A DNA stretch of 64,000 nucleotides from NCBI RefSeq assembly GCF_003026395.1, contig NZ_PYOO01000004.1, forward strand, positions 124,001 through 188,000, written 5' to 3'. Positions 36,865 to 44,982 of the stretch are shown one piece after another; positions within the stretch are counted from its first letter, which is position 1, and every line of letters starts with the position of its first letter. The stretch is from Photobacterium iliopiscarium. GTDB taxonomy: Bacteria > Pseudomonadota > Gammaproteobacteria > Enterobacterales > Vibrionaceae. The translations under genes and the position numbers were made by a program. Below the pieces are notes generated by a model. That model was not told where the DNA came from and did not search any database. It worked only from the letters and a program-made list of their open reading frames with translations.

Positions 36865-39723
36865 TTACGCTTTAGTGATTTTACACAAAGTAACTTTGGT
36901 TTCTTGCATTTGGGTAACAGGATCATAGCCATACGTTGTTGCCGTATTGGCCGCTTCACCTGAAACATAAGGCGCACAACCTTCAGGGTAATGCTCACGT
37001 AGACTCACACCCTCAAATTCACCACCAAAGTGGAACGGTAAGAAAGCCAATCCTTCACGAACACGTGGGGTTACCATCGCCTTCACTTTAATTCGGCCTT
37101 TTTCTGCACCTTCAACCCACACCATCTCACCATCTTTAATGCCAATATCGTTGGCATCTTTGAGGTTGATTTCAACAAACATTTCTTTTTGAAGTTCAGC
37201 TAGCCATGGGTTTGAACGTGTTTCTTCACCACCACCTTCATATTCAACAAGACGACCAGACGTTAGAATAATTGGGTATTCTTTTGATACGTCTTTTTCT
37301 TGAATTGATTTGAAAAGTGTTGGCAAACGGAACATCGCTTTGCTGTCGTCCCATGTTTGGTACTCAGGCAATAAGTCACGACGCGGTGTGTACAACGGCT
37401 CACGGTGAATAGGCACGGCATCAGGGAATGTCCATACAACAGTACGGGCTTTCGCGTTACCAAATGGAATACAACCATGTTTAATCGCAACACGTTGAAT
37501 ACCACCAGACAAGTCTGTCTTCCAGTTTTTACCTTCAGCTGCCACTTTTTCAGTTGCAGTTAGGTCATCCCACCATCCAAGTTGCTTTAGCATCTTCGCG
37601 GTAAATTCTGGGTAACCATCTTCAAGTTCACAGCCTAATGAATAACTATCATCAGCCAGCATACTGACACCATTACGCTCAACACCAAAACGGGCACGGA
37701 AATTACCGCCACCTTCTGCGACTGTTTTTGACGTATCGTAAAGAATATGTGTACCTGGGTGCTTCATTTCTGGCGTACCCCAACATGGCCATGGTAGACC
37801 ATAGGTTTCACCGTTCACCGGCCCGCCAATAGCTTCAAGGGTAGTGAAATCAAACGTACCCCAGTTTTTCTGATGCTCTTTCAAACGCTCAGGGCTTTGA
37901 CCTGTATAACCAATTGTCCACATACCCTTGTTGTATTCACGAGTAATGTCTTCAATGTTTGGTTTATTATTCTCCACTTTGATGTGTTTAAATAATTGAT
38001 CAGAGAAACCCAAACGCTTAGTCAATAAGTACATGATTTCATGATCGGGTTTAGCATCAAACAACGGTTCAATTACCTGATCACGCCACTGAATCGAACG
38101 GTTAGTTGCAGTTACTGAACCATACGTTTCAAACTGTGTGGTTGCAGGGAAAAGATAGACGTTATCAGTACGACCATTCATCACCGCAGCAACGCCTGGG
38201 TATGGGTCGACAATCACCATCATATCCAGTTTACCCATCGCGGTTTTCATTTCAGGTCCACGCGTCTGTGAGTTAACGGCATGACCCCAATAGAACATCG
38301 CACGAATGTTATCGCGTTGTTCGATATTATCTTTATTTTCTAAAACACCATCAATCCAACGAGAAACAGGAATACCTGCGCTGTTCATTGGCTTTTTACC
38401 GTTATAGGTATTTTGATCAAAACGGCCTTGTAGCCATGAGTAATCAATATCCCATACTTCAGCCCAGTGCTTCCAAGCACCTTCTGATAAACCGTAATAG
38501 CCCGGTAAGTTATCAGATAACACGCCAAAGTCAGTTGCACCCTGAACGTTGTCATGGCCACGGAAAATGTTTGCGCCGCCACCTGATTTACCCATATTGC
38601 CAAGGGCTAATTCAAGAATACAGTAAGCACGGGTGTTGTTATTACCTGTTGTATGTTGAGTACCACCCATACACCAAACAACACAGCCAGGACGGTTTTC
38701 AGACAGCATTTTTGCCGTTTGATAAACTTGATCTTCAGGTACACCCGTTACGCGTTCAACTTCTTTCGGGTTCCACTTCGCCACTTGTTCACGCACTTCT
38801 TCCATGCCATAAACACGTTGACGAATAAATTCTTTGTCTTCCCAGCCATTATTGAAGATGTGATATAGCACACCCCAAACAAAGGCAACATCCGTACCCG
38901 GACGTAAAGAAACAAAGTGATCAGCTTTTGCCGCCGTACGTGTACGACGAGGATCAACCACTACAATCTTACAACCATTGGTTTCTTTAGCGATCAGAAT
39001 ATGCTGCATTGCTACTGGGTGAGCTTCTGCGGGGTTAGAACCAATAAACAGAATCGACTTACAATTATGCATGTCGTTCAGTGAGTTGGTCATTGCACCG
39101 TAACCCCACGTATTTGCTACACCTGCAACTGTGGTTGAGTGACAAATACGCGCTTGGTGATCGACGTTATTTGAACCCCATAGCGACACCATTTTACGGA
39201 ACAAATATGCTTGTTCGTTGTTGTGCTTTGCTGAACCTAAAAAGTAAACAGAATCTGGGCCTGATTCTTGACGAATTTTAAGTACCTGCTGGCTAACTTC
39301 GTCTAATGCTTGTTCCCAACTTAATTTTTTCCACTTACCGTTGACCAACTTCATTGGGTATTTTACGCGCTTAGCACCATGGCCATGTTCACGTAATGCC
39401 GCCCCTTTTGCACAATGTCCACCAGCGTTAAAAGGATGATCGAAAGCGGGTTCCTGATGGGTCCATACACCATCTTGCGTTTCAGCATAAATGCCACAAC
39501 CAACAGAACAGTGAGAACAAATGGTACGTTTAACCACTTTAGGTGCGTTGTAATCAGCTTCAGGGAAAGCTTCTGCCTTGCGCATAAAACCAGGTGCAAA
39601 AAGGCTTGCACCTGCAACACCACCAGCGGCAGCAAGAGAAGAATTACGAATAAAAGAACGACGAGAAATACCTAGTTGGTTTTCATCTTTGCTCACTTTA
39701 TCGGAACGTTTAGTCAGTTTCAT
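36865..39723 (-). CDS. Formate dehydrogenase catalytic subunit, Cys type, TAT-exported
   Basis: 952 residues. Twin-arginine signal SRRSFIRNSSLAAAGG, [4Fe-4S] ligands C69, C72, C76 and C104, and the molybdenum/tungsten bis-MGD enzyme fold to the C-terminus. The metal-coordinating residue is Cys194 in ARICHSTTVAG, where E. coli FdhN and FdhO have selenocysteine, followed by the catalytic His. It oxidises formate to CO2 at the periplasmic face. Tungstate uptake genes in the same island leave open whether W or Mo is the metal. The frame is intact. Confidence 0.95.
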   Translation of the reverse strand: MKLTKRSDKVSKDENQLGISRRSFIRNSSLAAAGGVAGASLFAPGFMRKAEAFPEADYNAPKVVKRTICSHCSVGCGIYAETQDGVWTHQEPAFDHPFNAGGHCAKGAALREHGHGAKRVKYPMKLVNGKWKKLSWEQALDEVSQQVLKIRQESGPDSVYFLGSAKHNNEQAYLFRKMVSLWGSNNVDHQARICHSTTVAGVANTWGYGAMTNSLNDMHNCKSILFIGSNPAEAHPVAMQHILIAKETNGCKIVVVDPRRTRTAAKADHFVSLRPGTDVAFVWGVLYHIFNNGWEDKEFIRQRVYGMEEVREQVAKWNPKEVERVTGVPEDQVYQTAKMLSENRPGCVVWCMGGTQHTTGNNNTRAYCILELALGNMGKSGGGANIFRGHDNVQGATDFGVLSDNLPGYYGLSEGAWKHWAEVWDIDYSWLQGRFDQNTYNGKKPMNSAGIPVSRWIDGVLENKDNIEQRDNIRAMFYWGHAVNSQTRGPEMKTAMGKLDMMVIVDPYPGVAAVMNGRTDNVYLFPATTQFETYGSVTATNRSIQWRDQVIEPLFDAKPDHEIMYLLTKRLGFSDQLFKHIKVENNKPNIEDITREYNKGMWTIGYTGQSPERLKEHQKNWGTFDFTTLEAIGGPVNGETYGLPWPCWGTPEMKHPGTHILYDTSKTVAEGGGNFRARFGVERNGVSMLADDSYSLGCELEDGYPEFTAKMLKQLGWWDDLTATEKVAAEGKNWKTDLSGGIQRVAIKHGCIPFGNAKARTVVWTFPDAVPIHREPLYTPRRDLLPEYQTWDDSKAMFRLPTLFKSIQEKDVSKEYPIILTSGRLVEYEGGGEETRSNPWLAELQKEMFVEINLKDANDIGIKDGEMVWVEGAEKGRIKVKAMVTPRVREGLAFLPFHFGGEFEGVSLREHYPEGCAPYVSGEAANTATTYGYDPVTQMQETKVTLCKITKA

Positions 39724-39735
39724 TTCAGGCTCCGC

Positions 39736-39933
39736 TTATAGGGTATTGTAGTAATCACGAATATGTTGGGTTTCGTGATACCCTTTTTTTGTTTTAGGAT
39801 CTTTCTTTTCGGTGTCTGTTGTTGAAGCTTGAACGGCAGTTGTCGTTCCCGCTACTACAGCACCAGCAGCTACCGTTAAACCAATGTTTTTTAACAATTG
39901 GCGACGGCTATCATTTGTTTTTTGCTCACTCAT
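39736..39933 (-). CDS. Small twin-arginine signal protein of the fdh operon
   Basis: 65 residues. TAT motif SRRQLLKNIG, hydrophobic stretch LTVAAGAVVAGTTT, then a short polar tail ending HETQHIRDYYNTL. Small TAT-signal proteins at this place are common in FDH3-type operons. The role is unproven and may be in assembly or as an extra small subunit. It lies 12 bp before the alpha gene. Confidence 0.8.
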   Translation of the reverse strand: MSEQKTNDSRRQLLKNIGLTVAAGAVVAGTTTAVQASTTDTEKKDPKTKKGYHETQHIRDYYNTL

Positions 39934-39999
39934 TGCGTTTGCTCCTCTATCGACATTCTTATGAACAGATGTCGATTTTTTATTATCGCGAGTATCTTT

Positions 40000-40617
40000 T
40001 TACTGGGACTCTAAAAAACGGGTCTTTTCTATTGTCAAAAATTGCCAAGCTAATTCACCAACAGCGGTATAAAACACAGCACTTTTAGCCGCTTTTAAAT
40101 CGGTACAAAATTTTTCACACCATTGGGAAAGATGACGATTAAAAAATGTCTGTTGAAGGTGTTCATCACCACCTTCCACCAGCATAGCCATAACCTCTAA
40201 CAATGCGGATATATGATCTTCTGGTTCAATAACAGATTGAGCACGTTCAAAACCCATTTGTTTTAAGTCTTGACGTAAATAAGCCAGAGGCATTTCCATT
40301 AAAGACCCGGTTAAATACCATGATCCAAATGGAATAACTTCCCCACGACCAATACCAATAAATACATCTTGATATTCTTCTTCAACACTCAATAATGTCG
40401 TTTTCTGAGCCGCTAATTTTAATAAAGGCCAAGCTGAAGCCATGGTCTGACGTTGAAATGTTTGTGCCGTATCAACATCTAGATTTGCAAGAAATTCAAG
40501 CGCAGATTTTTCAGGGGCTTGACGACATAAATGTGCCAACATGTTATAAATTTCAATACGTAACAAATCATCTTGATCGGCAGGATTAGTGTGAGTATTC
40601 ATAGCTGCGTTTTCCAT
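40000..40617 (-). CDS. TorD/DmsD-family chaperone of formate dehydrogenase
   Basis: 205 residues, all-helical. Landmarks are EYQDVFIGIGRGEVIPFGSWY (the conserved Y..LF-G-G-G-PxP-Y-S region of the family in variant form) and PEDHISALLEVMAML (E-P-x-D-H motif). Such chaperones bind the TAT signal of the molybdoenzyme until cofactor is loaded. It lies in the fdh operon between the TAT-signal gene and the ferredoxin gene. ATG 40617 has AAGG upstream; a second ATG lies five codons in. Confidence 0.88.
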   Translation of the reverse strand: MENAAMNTHTNPADQDDLLRIEIYNMLAHLCRQAPEKSALEFLANLDVDTAQTFQRQTMASAWPLLKLAAQKTTLLSVEEEYQDVFIGIGRGEVIPFGSWYLTGSLMEMPLAYLRQDLKQMGFERAQSVIEPEDHISALLEVMAMLVEGGDEHLQQTFFNRHLSQWCEKFCTDLKAAKSAVFYTAVGELAWQFLTIEKTRFLESQ

Positions 40618-40626
40618 ATAATGACC

Positions 40627-42336
40627 TTATACCCTTGTCTGACTTTGTGGATCTTGTTCCATCTTTTCGAAAATATCGCGAACACGACAATCTTCACACA
40701 TAGATAAACGACGAATAGCTTCTCCTTGAAAATGTGAATGACTTTGAAGTTTTTCTGTCAACATTTTCACCATAGATGCTGGGGCAAAAGGTTTTCCACA
40801 ACTAATACAACATGCAGCAGGTTCTTCATGAACAAGTTTATCGGCTTTACGTGTTTGCCAATCCCAATTAAAACCGGCTTCTAGGGTAATCACTTTCTCA
40901 GGACATGCGGTTTCACACATACCACATTGAATACAATCTTGTTCTACAAATAGTAAGCCTGGGCGATCACCAATGGCATGTAAGGCACGGGTTGGACAAA
41001 CCGCTACACAACTCATACATAACGTACAATCTTCTGTCTTACATGTTACAGAGCCATAAGGGGCATTAGCCGCTACAGCTGAATGGGTTGGTTGAGCTGG
41101 ACTTGTCTGATTAAGCGCTTCTAAAACAGTAAATAGTTTTTCACGCTTAGTGCCTGTTAGTGCCGTTTCAATCGGATCAACAAGGGCTGCTTCATAACAT
41201 TTAAAATTCGCACTATCAGCAAAATCAAATAAACAAATACGATCAGCGTCATAACCCAATTCAGTTAAGAAGTTTTGAGCAATCGTTAGTTCATTAGTTA
41301 ATACAGCATCAATCGTTGCAGGAATGTATGTAGTATTGGTTGCTAATAGAACTTGATGTGCACCATAAGCTAAGGCACTAAACCAAGTATCAATCCCTAC
41401 AGTTGCCAATTCTTCTAATGCAATCGTAATAACAGACGTTGGAAGTACAGCAAGAGCCTTTTTAACCACAGCAGTATCACGATCACCATAAAGTAACAGT
41501 GTCGGAGATTGACCACCTTCTTGCTTATAACGCGCTAAAACACTATGAACAAAATTTTGCGTAATTTGAGGATCAGGTAAGGCATAACTGATCGCTTCCG
41601 TTGGACATGCCGTCGCACATGTTCCTACTCCCTGACAAAGGTAAGGATCAATTGCAATTGCAATACCGTCTGAACTTAATGCTCCCGCAGGACACGCATC
41701 AATACAACGATCACAACCTTTTACACTTCGTGATGAATGCGCACATAAATCAGGATTTAGACGAAAGTATTTAGGCTTATCAAATGTCCCTATCATAGAA
41801 GGGAGATCTTCCACCAGCGTCGCTAGTTTTTCAGCAACACGTTTTTTTGATGCTTGAGATGCAGAACCTTGACCAACGGCATAATAACCCGCTGCTGGAA
41901 TTTCAACATTCATAACCCCAGTTGCTGTCATATCAAGCACAATATCAAAGCATTGACGTCCAATAGCTATTTTCGCTAAGTTCGTTTCAAGTGCATTAAT
42001 ATCAAGGGCTGTCGCGTCATGCCCTATACGGCAATGAACATCAAATGCACCCAGATATCCTTTTACGGTAATTGATTGACTGTAATACAAGGTATGCGCT
42101 GTTTTGGTTTCACATGTTTTTGAATCTGTCGCCAGTAACGTCACACTGTTTAGTGCTTCAAATTGATCGGCAACGTGAAGTAGTTGTTCAGCTTCACCAA
42201 TGATCAATAAATTACCACGACTTTCATACGTCACTGTTGGCGGAATAAGATTGGCAAGTTCTATTGTTCCTGTAATGGCAGCAGCTCGTGCGACACCATT
42301 AATATCAGTAAATGCATTTAATGTACTTTTTAACAT
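40627..42336 (-). CDS. Large multi-cluster ferredoxin-like protein of the fdh operon
   Basis: 569 residues, soluble, first gene of the operon. Cysteine motifs for about four [4Fe-4S] clusters: CDRCIDACP with an upstream Cys, CQGVGTCATACP, CTLCMSCVAVCP and CIQCGMCETACP, plus C-terminal CCISCG and CEDC pairs. The N-terminal 170 residues are cluster-free with alternating strand-helix pattern. Related proteins are encoded in many FDH3 loci and probably supply or accept electrons during assembly or connect to a cytoplasmic donor. The function is not established. Confidence 0.8.
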   Translation of the reverse strand: MLKSTLNAFTDINGVARAAAITGTIELANLIPPTVTYESRGNLLIIGEAEQLLHVADQFEALNSVTLLATDSKTCETKTAHTLYYSQSITVKGYLGAFDVHCRIGHDATALDINALETNLAKIAIGRQCFDIVLDMTATGVMNVEIPAAGYYAVGQGSASQASKKRVAEKLATLVEDLPSMIGTFDKPKYFRLNPDLCAHSSRSVKGCDRCIDACPAGALSSDGIAIAIDPYLCQGVGTCATACPTEAISYALPDPQITQNFVHSVLARYKQEGGQSPTLLLYGDRDTAVVKKALAVLPTSVITIALEELATVGIDTWFSALAYGAHQVLLATNTTYIPATIDAVLTNELTIAQNFLTELGYDADRICLFDFADSANFKCYEAALVDPIETALTGTKREKLFTVLEALNQTSPAQPTHSAVAANAPYGSVTCKTEDCTLCMSCVAVCPTRALHAIGDRPGLLFVEQDCIQCGMCETACPEKVITLEAGFNWDWQTRKADKLVHEEPAACCISCGKPFAPASMVKMLTEKLQSHSHFQGEAIRRLSMCEDCRVRDIFEKMEQDPQSQTRV

Positions 42337-42409
42337 TGTTATTCCTGTTTGCTCACTACCGCTAATCAGTGTCGTTAGAAAATAATGACTTTTCTTCTAC
42401 TCTATATAG

Positions 42410-42425
42410 AGCAATAACCGATCCA
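42410..42425 (-). promoter_or_regulatory. Sigma-54 promoter of the fdh operon
   Basis: On the minus strand TGGATCGGTTATTGCT matches TGGCACG-N4-TTGCW with the invariant GG and GC at the required spacing; only positions 4 and 5 differ. Transcription would start near 42398, about 60 bp before the first gene. Confidence 0.75.
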
Positions 42426-42494
42426 ACTTTTCACGGAATAAAATGACCTAAAAGGAACTAAAATCATAACGAGGATATTGCGTTATAAACAAAT

Positions 42495-42510
42495 GAGACA
42501 TTTTGTCTTA
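42495..42510. promoter_or_regulatory. Putative activator site 1 upstream of the fdh promoter
   Basis: GAGACATTTTGTCTTA, a near-perfect palindrome GAGAC-ATTTT-GTCTT. It is centred about 90 bp upstream of the -12 element and is the same motif as at 53034 upstream of tupA. Confidence 0.65.
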
Positions 42511-42526
42511 CCTGTAGCGAACTAAC

Positions 42527-42542
42527 GCGCCAAATTGTCTCT
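42527..42542. promoter_or_regulatory. Putative activator site 2 upstream of the fdh promoter
   Basis: GCGCCAAATTGTCTCT matches the site at 53034 (GCGACATTTTGTCTCA) at 12 of 16 positions. It is 32 bp from site 1, three helical turns, as expected for co-operative binding on one DNA face. Confidence 0.55.
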
Positions 42543-42630
42543 CTTTACGATTTTATTAATCTTCCCTTTTTGTCCCAGTCTGTTTTTATGATTAGTATTA
42601 ATAATTCTCAAACGCTTTTATTTTTTCGCG

Positions 42631-43377
42631 TTAGGATTTCTGTTCATCACTTTTAAGATCACGATCAATAATGGGCGTTAACGATAAATCAGCCGTAGGG
42701 ATAACCTCTTCATCGGTATGTGTTGTATCTACATGATTAACGAGCCCATCATTCGCTGTATCCTCACTGGCTATCGCTATATGGTTAGCTGGCAAATCAA
42801 CGGTTGTAGAATCAATAATAGAATCAGCCGCATTAATCTCAGCCGTTGATGTTAATGCTGTTATTCCATCATCTTTGAGTGCTTCAGTTGCTGTCTCCGT
42901 GACGGTATTAATCCAACTCCGCATTTGTGATGCAATTTCTGGTGCTAAGCCTTGCATATTACTGAAGTCTTCAGTGCTATCATCCATATCACTGATATAA
43001 TTAAACTCTTCAGAATGAAACAATTTACGTAATGCCGCCTTTTTTACGGACTTAGTCACTTGTTGTTGCATAAATGACGCAACTCCCGAGTCATAAGTCA
43101 CGTTATCAGCATCATTAATCGTCAATTCAATAACCGACTCTTCTGCTATAGCATCTAGTGATGTTGCTGGGGAAACTGATGTCGCAGAAGAAACAATTGA
43201 TGTTTGTTCACTATCACGGGTATTAGTGACATCCTCTACAGCGGTATCTAAAACATTAAGAGTCAGTGGATCATCAACGGCTTCAGTCTCAGTCATCGTT
43301 TCTGTATTAGTGCTTTCTGTATTATCAACAGGGGTTAACTTACGGCTTGACCAACGTTGAAAGAAATTAGTTGCCAC
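42631..43377 (-). CDS. DUF3306 family protein
   Basis: About 248 residues from a GTG start at 43377, preceded by AAGGACG at good spacing. The start gives ATNFFQRWSSRKL, the conserved N-terminus of DUF3306 (F-x-RWSRRK). The middle holds KKAALRKLFHSEEFNYISDMDD, also typical. The rest is low-complexity Ser/Thr/Asp-rich and probably disordered. It overlaps the DUF3305 gene by 11 bp. Both families accompany formate dehydrogenase loci; their role is unknown. Confidence 0.8.
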   Translation of the reverse strand: MATNFFQRWSSRKLTPVDNTESTNTETMTETEAVDDPLTLNVLDTAVEDVTNTRDSEQTSIVSSATSVSPATSLDAIAEESVIELTINDADNVTYDSGVASFMQQQVTKSVKKAALRKLFHSEEFNYISDMDDSTEDFSNMQGLAPEIASQMRSWINTVTETATEALKDDGITALTSTAEINAADSIIDSTTVDLPANHIAIASEDTANDGLVNHVDTTHTDEEVIPTADLSLTPIIDRDLKSDEQKS

Positions 43378-43858
43378 TTGAACGTCCTTTTTTCTTATCG
43401 CCGCCACGTTTACGTTTAAATTCAAACAATTCACCATGACGACCTAAGAATGCTTCCATCCATGCTTGAATCGCTAATGGAATATCTATATGTAGAACCA
43501 CATAATCACCATCCATATAACGTGCCGCGACACCTTGCGCAGCAGTGACTAAAACAGGTTTTAATTGCTCGTCCTCTTCAGCACAAATAAAGAATAAATG
43601 TGGGCTTTGCGAATTTAAGTTAAACCGATATTCCATCCGTTCATCACGAAAAAGTTCTAGAGGCATCATGTAGTTACCAGCCCCTATATCAGCAATTGTC
43701 ATATCAACAGCAAGATCTTCTTCATACAAACAAATATCTTCAATTGTCCATGCATGAGTTGTCCAACGACCTACTTGGCGTTCTTCAGCTTGCAAGCGAA
43801 AATTAATTGGCCAAACATGTTCATTTTTCTTTAATTCAAGTTCTGCTTGTTTTGGCAC
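43367..43858 (-). CDS. DUF3305 family protein
   Basis: 163 residues. WPINFRLQAEERQVGRWTTHAW is the DUF3305 hallmark, followed by a beta-rich domain with LFRDERMEYRFNLNSQSPHLFF and a Lys/Arg-rich tail. The GTG at 43858 is five bases after AGGAG. A GTG at 43864 overlaps that site and is less likely. First gene of a two-gene operon with DUF3306, divergent from fdhD. Confidence 0.8.
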   Translation of the reverse strand: MPKQAELELKKNEHVWPINFRLQAEERQVGRWTTHAWTIEDICLYEEDLAVDMTIADIGAGNYMMPLELFRDERMEYRFNLNSQSPHLFFICAEEDEQLKPVLVTAAQGVAARYMDGDYVVLHIDIPLAIQAWMEAFLGRHGELFEFKRKRGGDKKKGRSSGN

Positions 43859-43916
43859 ATTCACTCCTACTAGCGGGTTCTATTCCGCCTTTATCTTGTT
43901 ATTGAAAACTGTTGAT

Positions 43917-43956
43917 GTGAAACGGCATTTCACTTATTAAGATTTCACGTATTAAG
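43917..43956. repeat. Palindrome and 15-bp tandem repeat between DUF3305 and fdhD
   Basis: GTGAAA-CGGCA-TTTCAC (43917-43933) is a perfect 6-5-6 palindrome. Its right arm starts a tandem repeat, ATTTCACTTATTAAG (43927-43941) and ATTTCACGTATTAAG (43942-43956), 14 of 15 identical. It overlies the predicted start of the DUF3305 transcript and could bind a regulator other than the sigma-54 activator. Confidence 0.6.
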
Positions 43957-43964
43957 GAGCTATA

Positions 43965-43980
43965 AGCAAATATTAGACCA
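43965..43980 (-). promoter_or_regulatory. Sigma-54 promoter of DUF3305-DUF3306
   Basis: On the minus strand TGGTCTAATATTTGCT has the invariant GG and GC at the right spacing and a full TTGCT -12 box. The start would be near 43953, about 95 bp before the DUF3305 gene. Confidence 0.65.
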
Positions 43981-44060
43981 ATAAAAAGAAACCACATTAA
44001 AAGTGCGCATTTTTATCAATATCTACTGATTAATAATGAATGCGTTAATTTACGTAATAT

Positions 44061-44076
44061 TGGAACAATCTTTGCT
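44061..44076 (+). promoter_or_regulatory. Sigma-54 promoter of fdhD
   Basis: TGGAACAATCTTTGCT matches the -24/-12 consensus with GG and GC correctly spaced. Transcription would start near 44088, which excludes the ATG at 44083 and supports the fdhD start at 44137. Confidence 0.7.
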
Positions 44077-44136
44077 TAACTTATGGTTTCAACATCCATA
44101 ATTAAACACACCACACTTATTACGCAGGGATCTCAA

Positions 44137-44982
44137 ATGGCGACATTGCCTAAAATCATAAAAACCAAAGCGACAGTGCAGCAAACGATGTCAGTAGACA
44201 TTATTGATGAGTATGGAGATCGACACACAAAAGAGATTGCCTGTGAGCATCCGTTAACGGTGTACCTTAATTGGGTTGAAGTAGTAACCCTTATGACCTT
44301 AGGTGAACGTCCATCGGCATTAGTATTAGGCTATTTAAAAAACCAAGGCTTTATTAATGATCTTAGCGCGATCGAATCTGTAATGATCGATTGGGAAACC
44401 AATGCCGCAGTTGTCATCACACATGAAAATACTGAAAACTTAGCGCAACAATTAGAAAAGAAAACCGTTACCTCTGGCTGTGGTCAAGGCACCATGTATG
44501 GCAATGTCATGAAAAAGCTTGAAGGTATAACCCTACCGCAACCACAAATTAAACAATCGATGTTATATGGTTTACTTGAAGCATTGACCCATCATAATGA
44601 AACCTATAAAGCCGCCGGCGCTGTTCATGGTTGTGCCGTGTGTAAAGGCACAGAGATTTTATCGTTTGTGGAAGATGTAGGTCGTCATAACGCAGTAGAT
44701 ACCCTTGCCGGTGAAATGTGGCTACAACAACAAACGGGTGAAGATAAGGTTTTCTACACCACGGGGCGCTTAACCTCTGAAATGGTCATTAAAGTCGCGC
44801 AAATGGGTATTCCTGTATTGTTGTCTCGATCGGGTGCAACTCAAATGGGCTACGATCTTGCTAAGAAACTCGGTATTACCATGATTGCTCGCGCTAAAGG
44901 ACTGCGTTTTCAAATCTATAATGGTAGCGACAACATCGAACTGGATGTTAAAGGTCACGAAAGTAAAGGTAATCAAGACTAA
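44137..44982 (+). CDS. fdhD: Formate dehydrogenase accessory sulfurtransferase FdhD
   Basis: 281 residues. ATG 44137 has CAGGGA at ideal spacing. The family core is complete: GERPSALVLGYLKNQGFI, TVTSGCGQGTM, the sulfur-relay loop HGCAVCKG, FVEDVGRHNAVDTLAGEM and YTTGRLTSEMVIKVAQMGIPVLLSRS. FdhD carries sulfur from IscS to the bis-MGD cofactor, which is required for formate dehydrogenase activity. The next gene overlaps by one base. Confidence 0.94.
   Translation: MATLPKIIKTKATVQQTMSVDIIDEYGDRHTKEIACEHPLTVYLNWVEVVTLMTLGERPSALVLGYLKNQGFINDLSAIESVMIDWETNAAVVITHENTENLAQQLEKKTVTSGCGQGTMYGNVMKKLEGITLPQPQIKQSMLYGLLEALTHHNETYKAAGAVHGCAVCKGTEILSFVEDVGRHNAVDTLAGEMWLQQQTGEDKVFYTTGRLTSEMVIKVAQMGIPVLLSRSGATQMGYDLAKKLGITMIARAKGLRFQIYNGSDNIELDVKGHESKGNQD

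Noticed and set aside
38388-38828. 146-codon open frame opposite the formate dehydrogenase alpha gene
   Set aside because: Shadow frame in a strongly conserved gene, with no start signal.
39130-39160. Selenocysteine in the formate dehydrogenase
   Set aside because: The residue at the metal site is encoded by a Cys codon, and no in-frame TGA is present.
44083-44136. Longer FdhD start at ATG 44083
   Set aside because: It has no ribosome-binding site and lies before the predicted sigma-54 transcription start near 44088. The ATG at 44137 has a good site.
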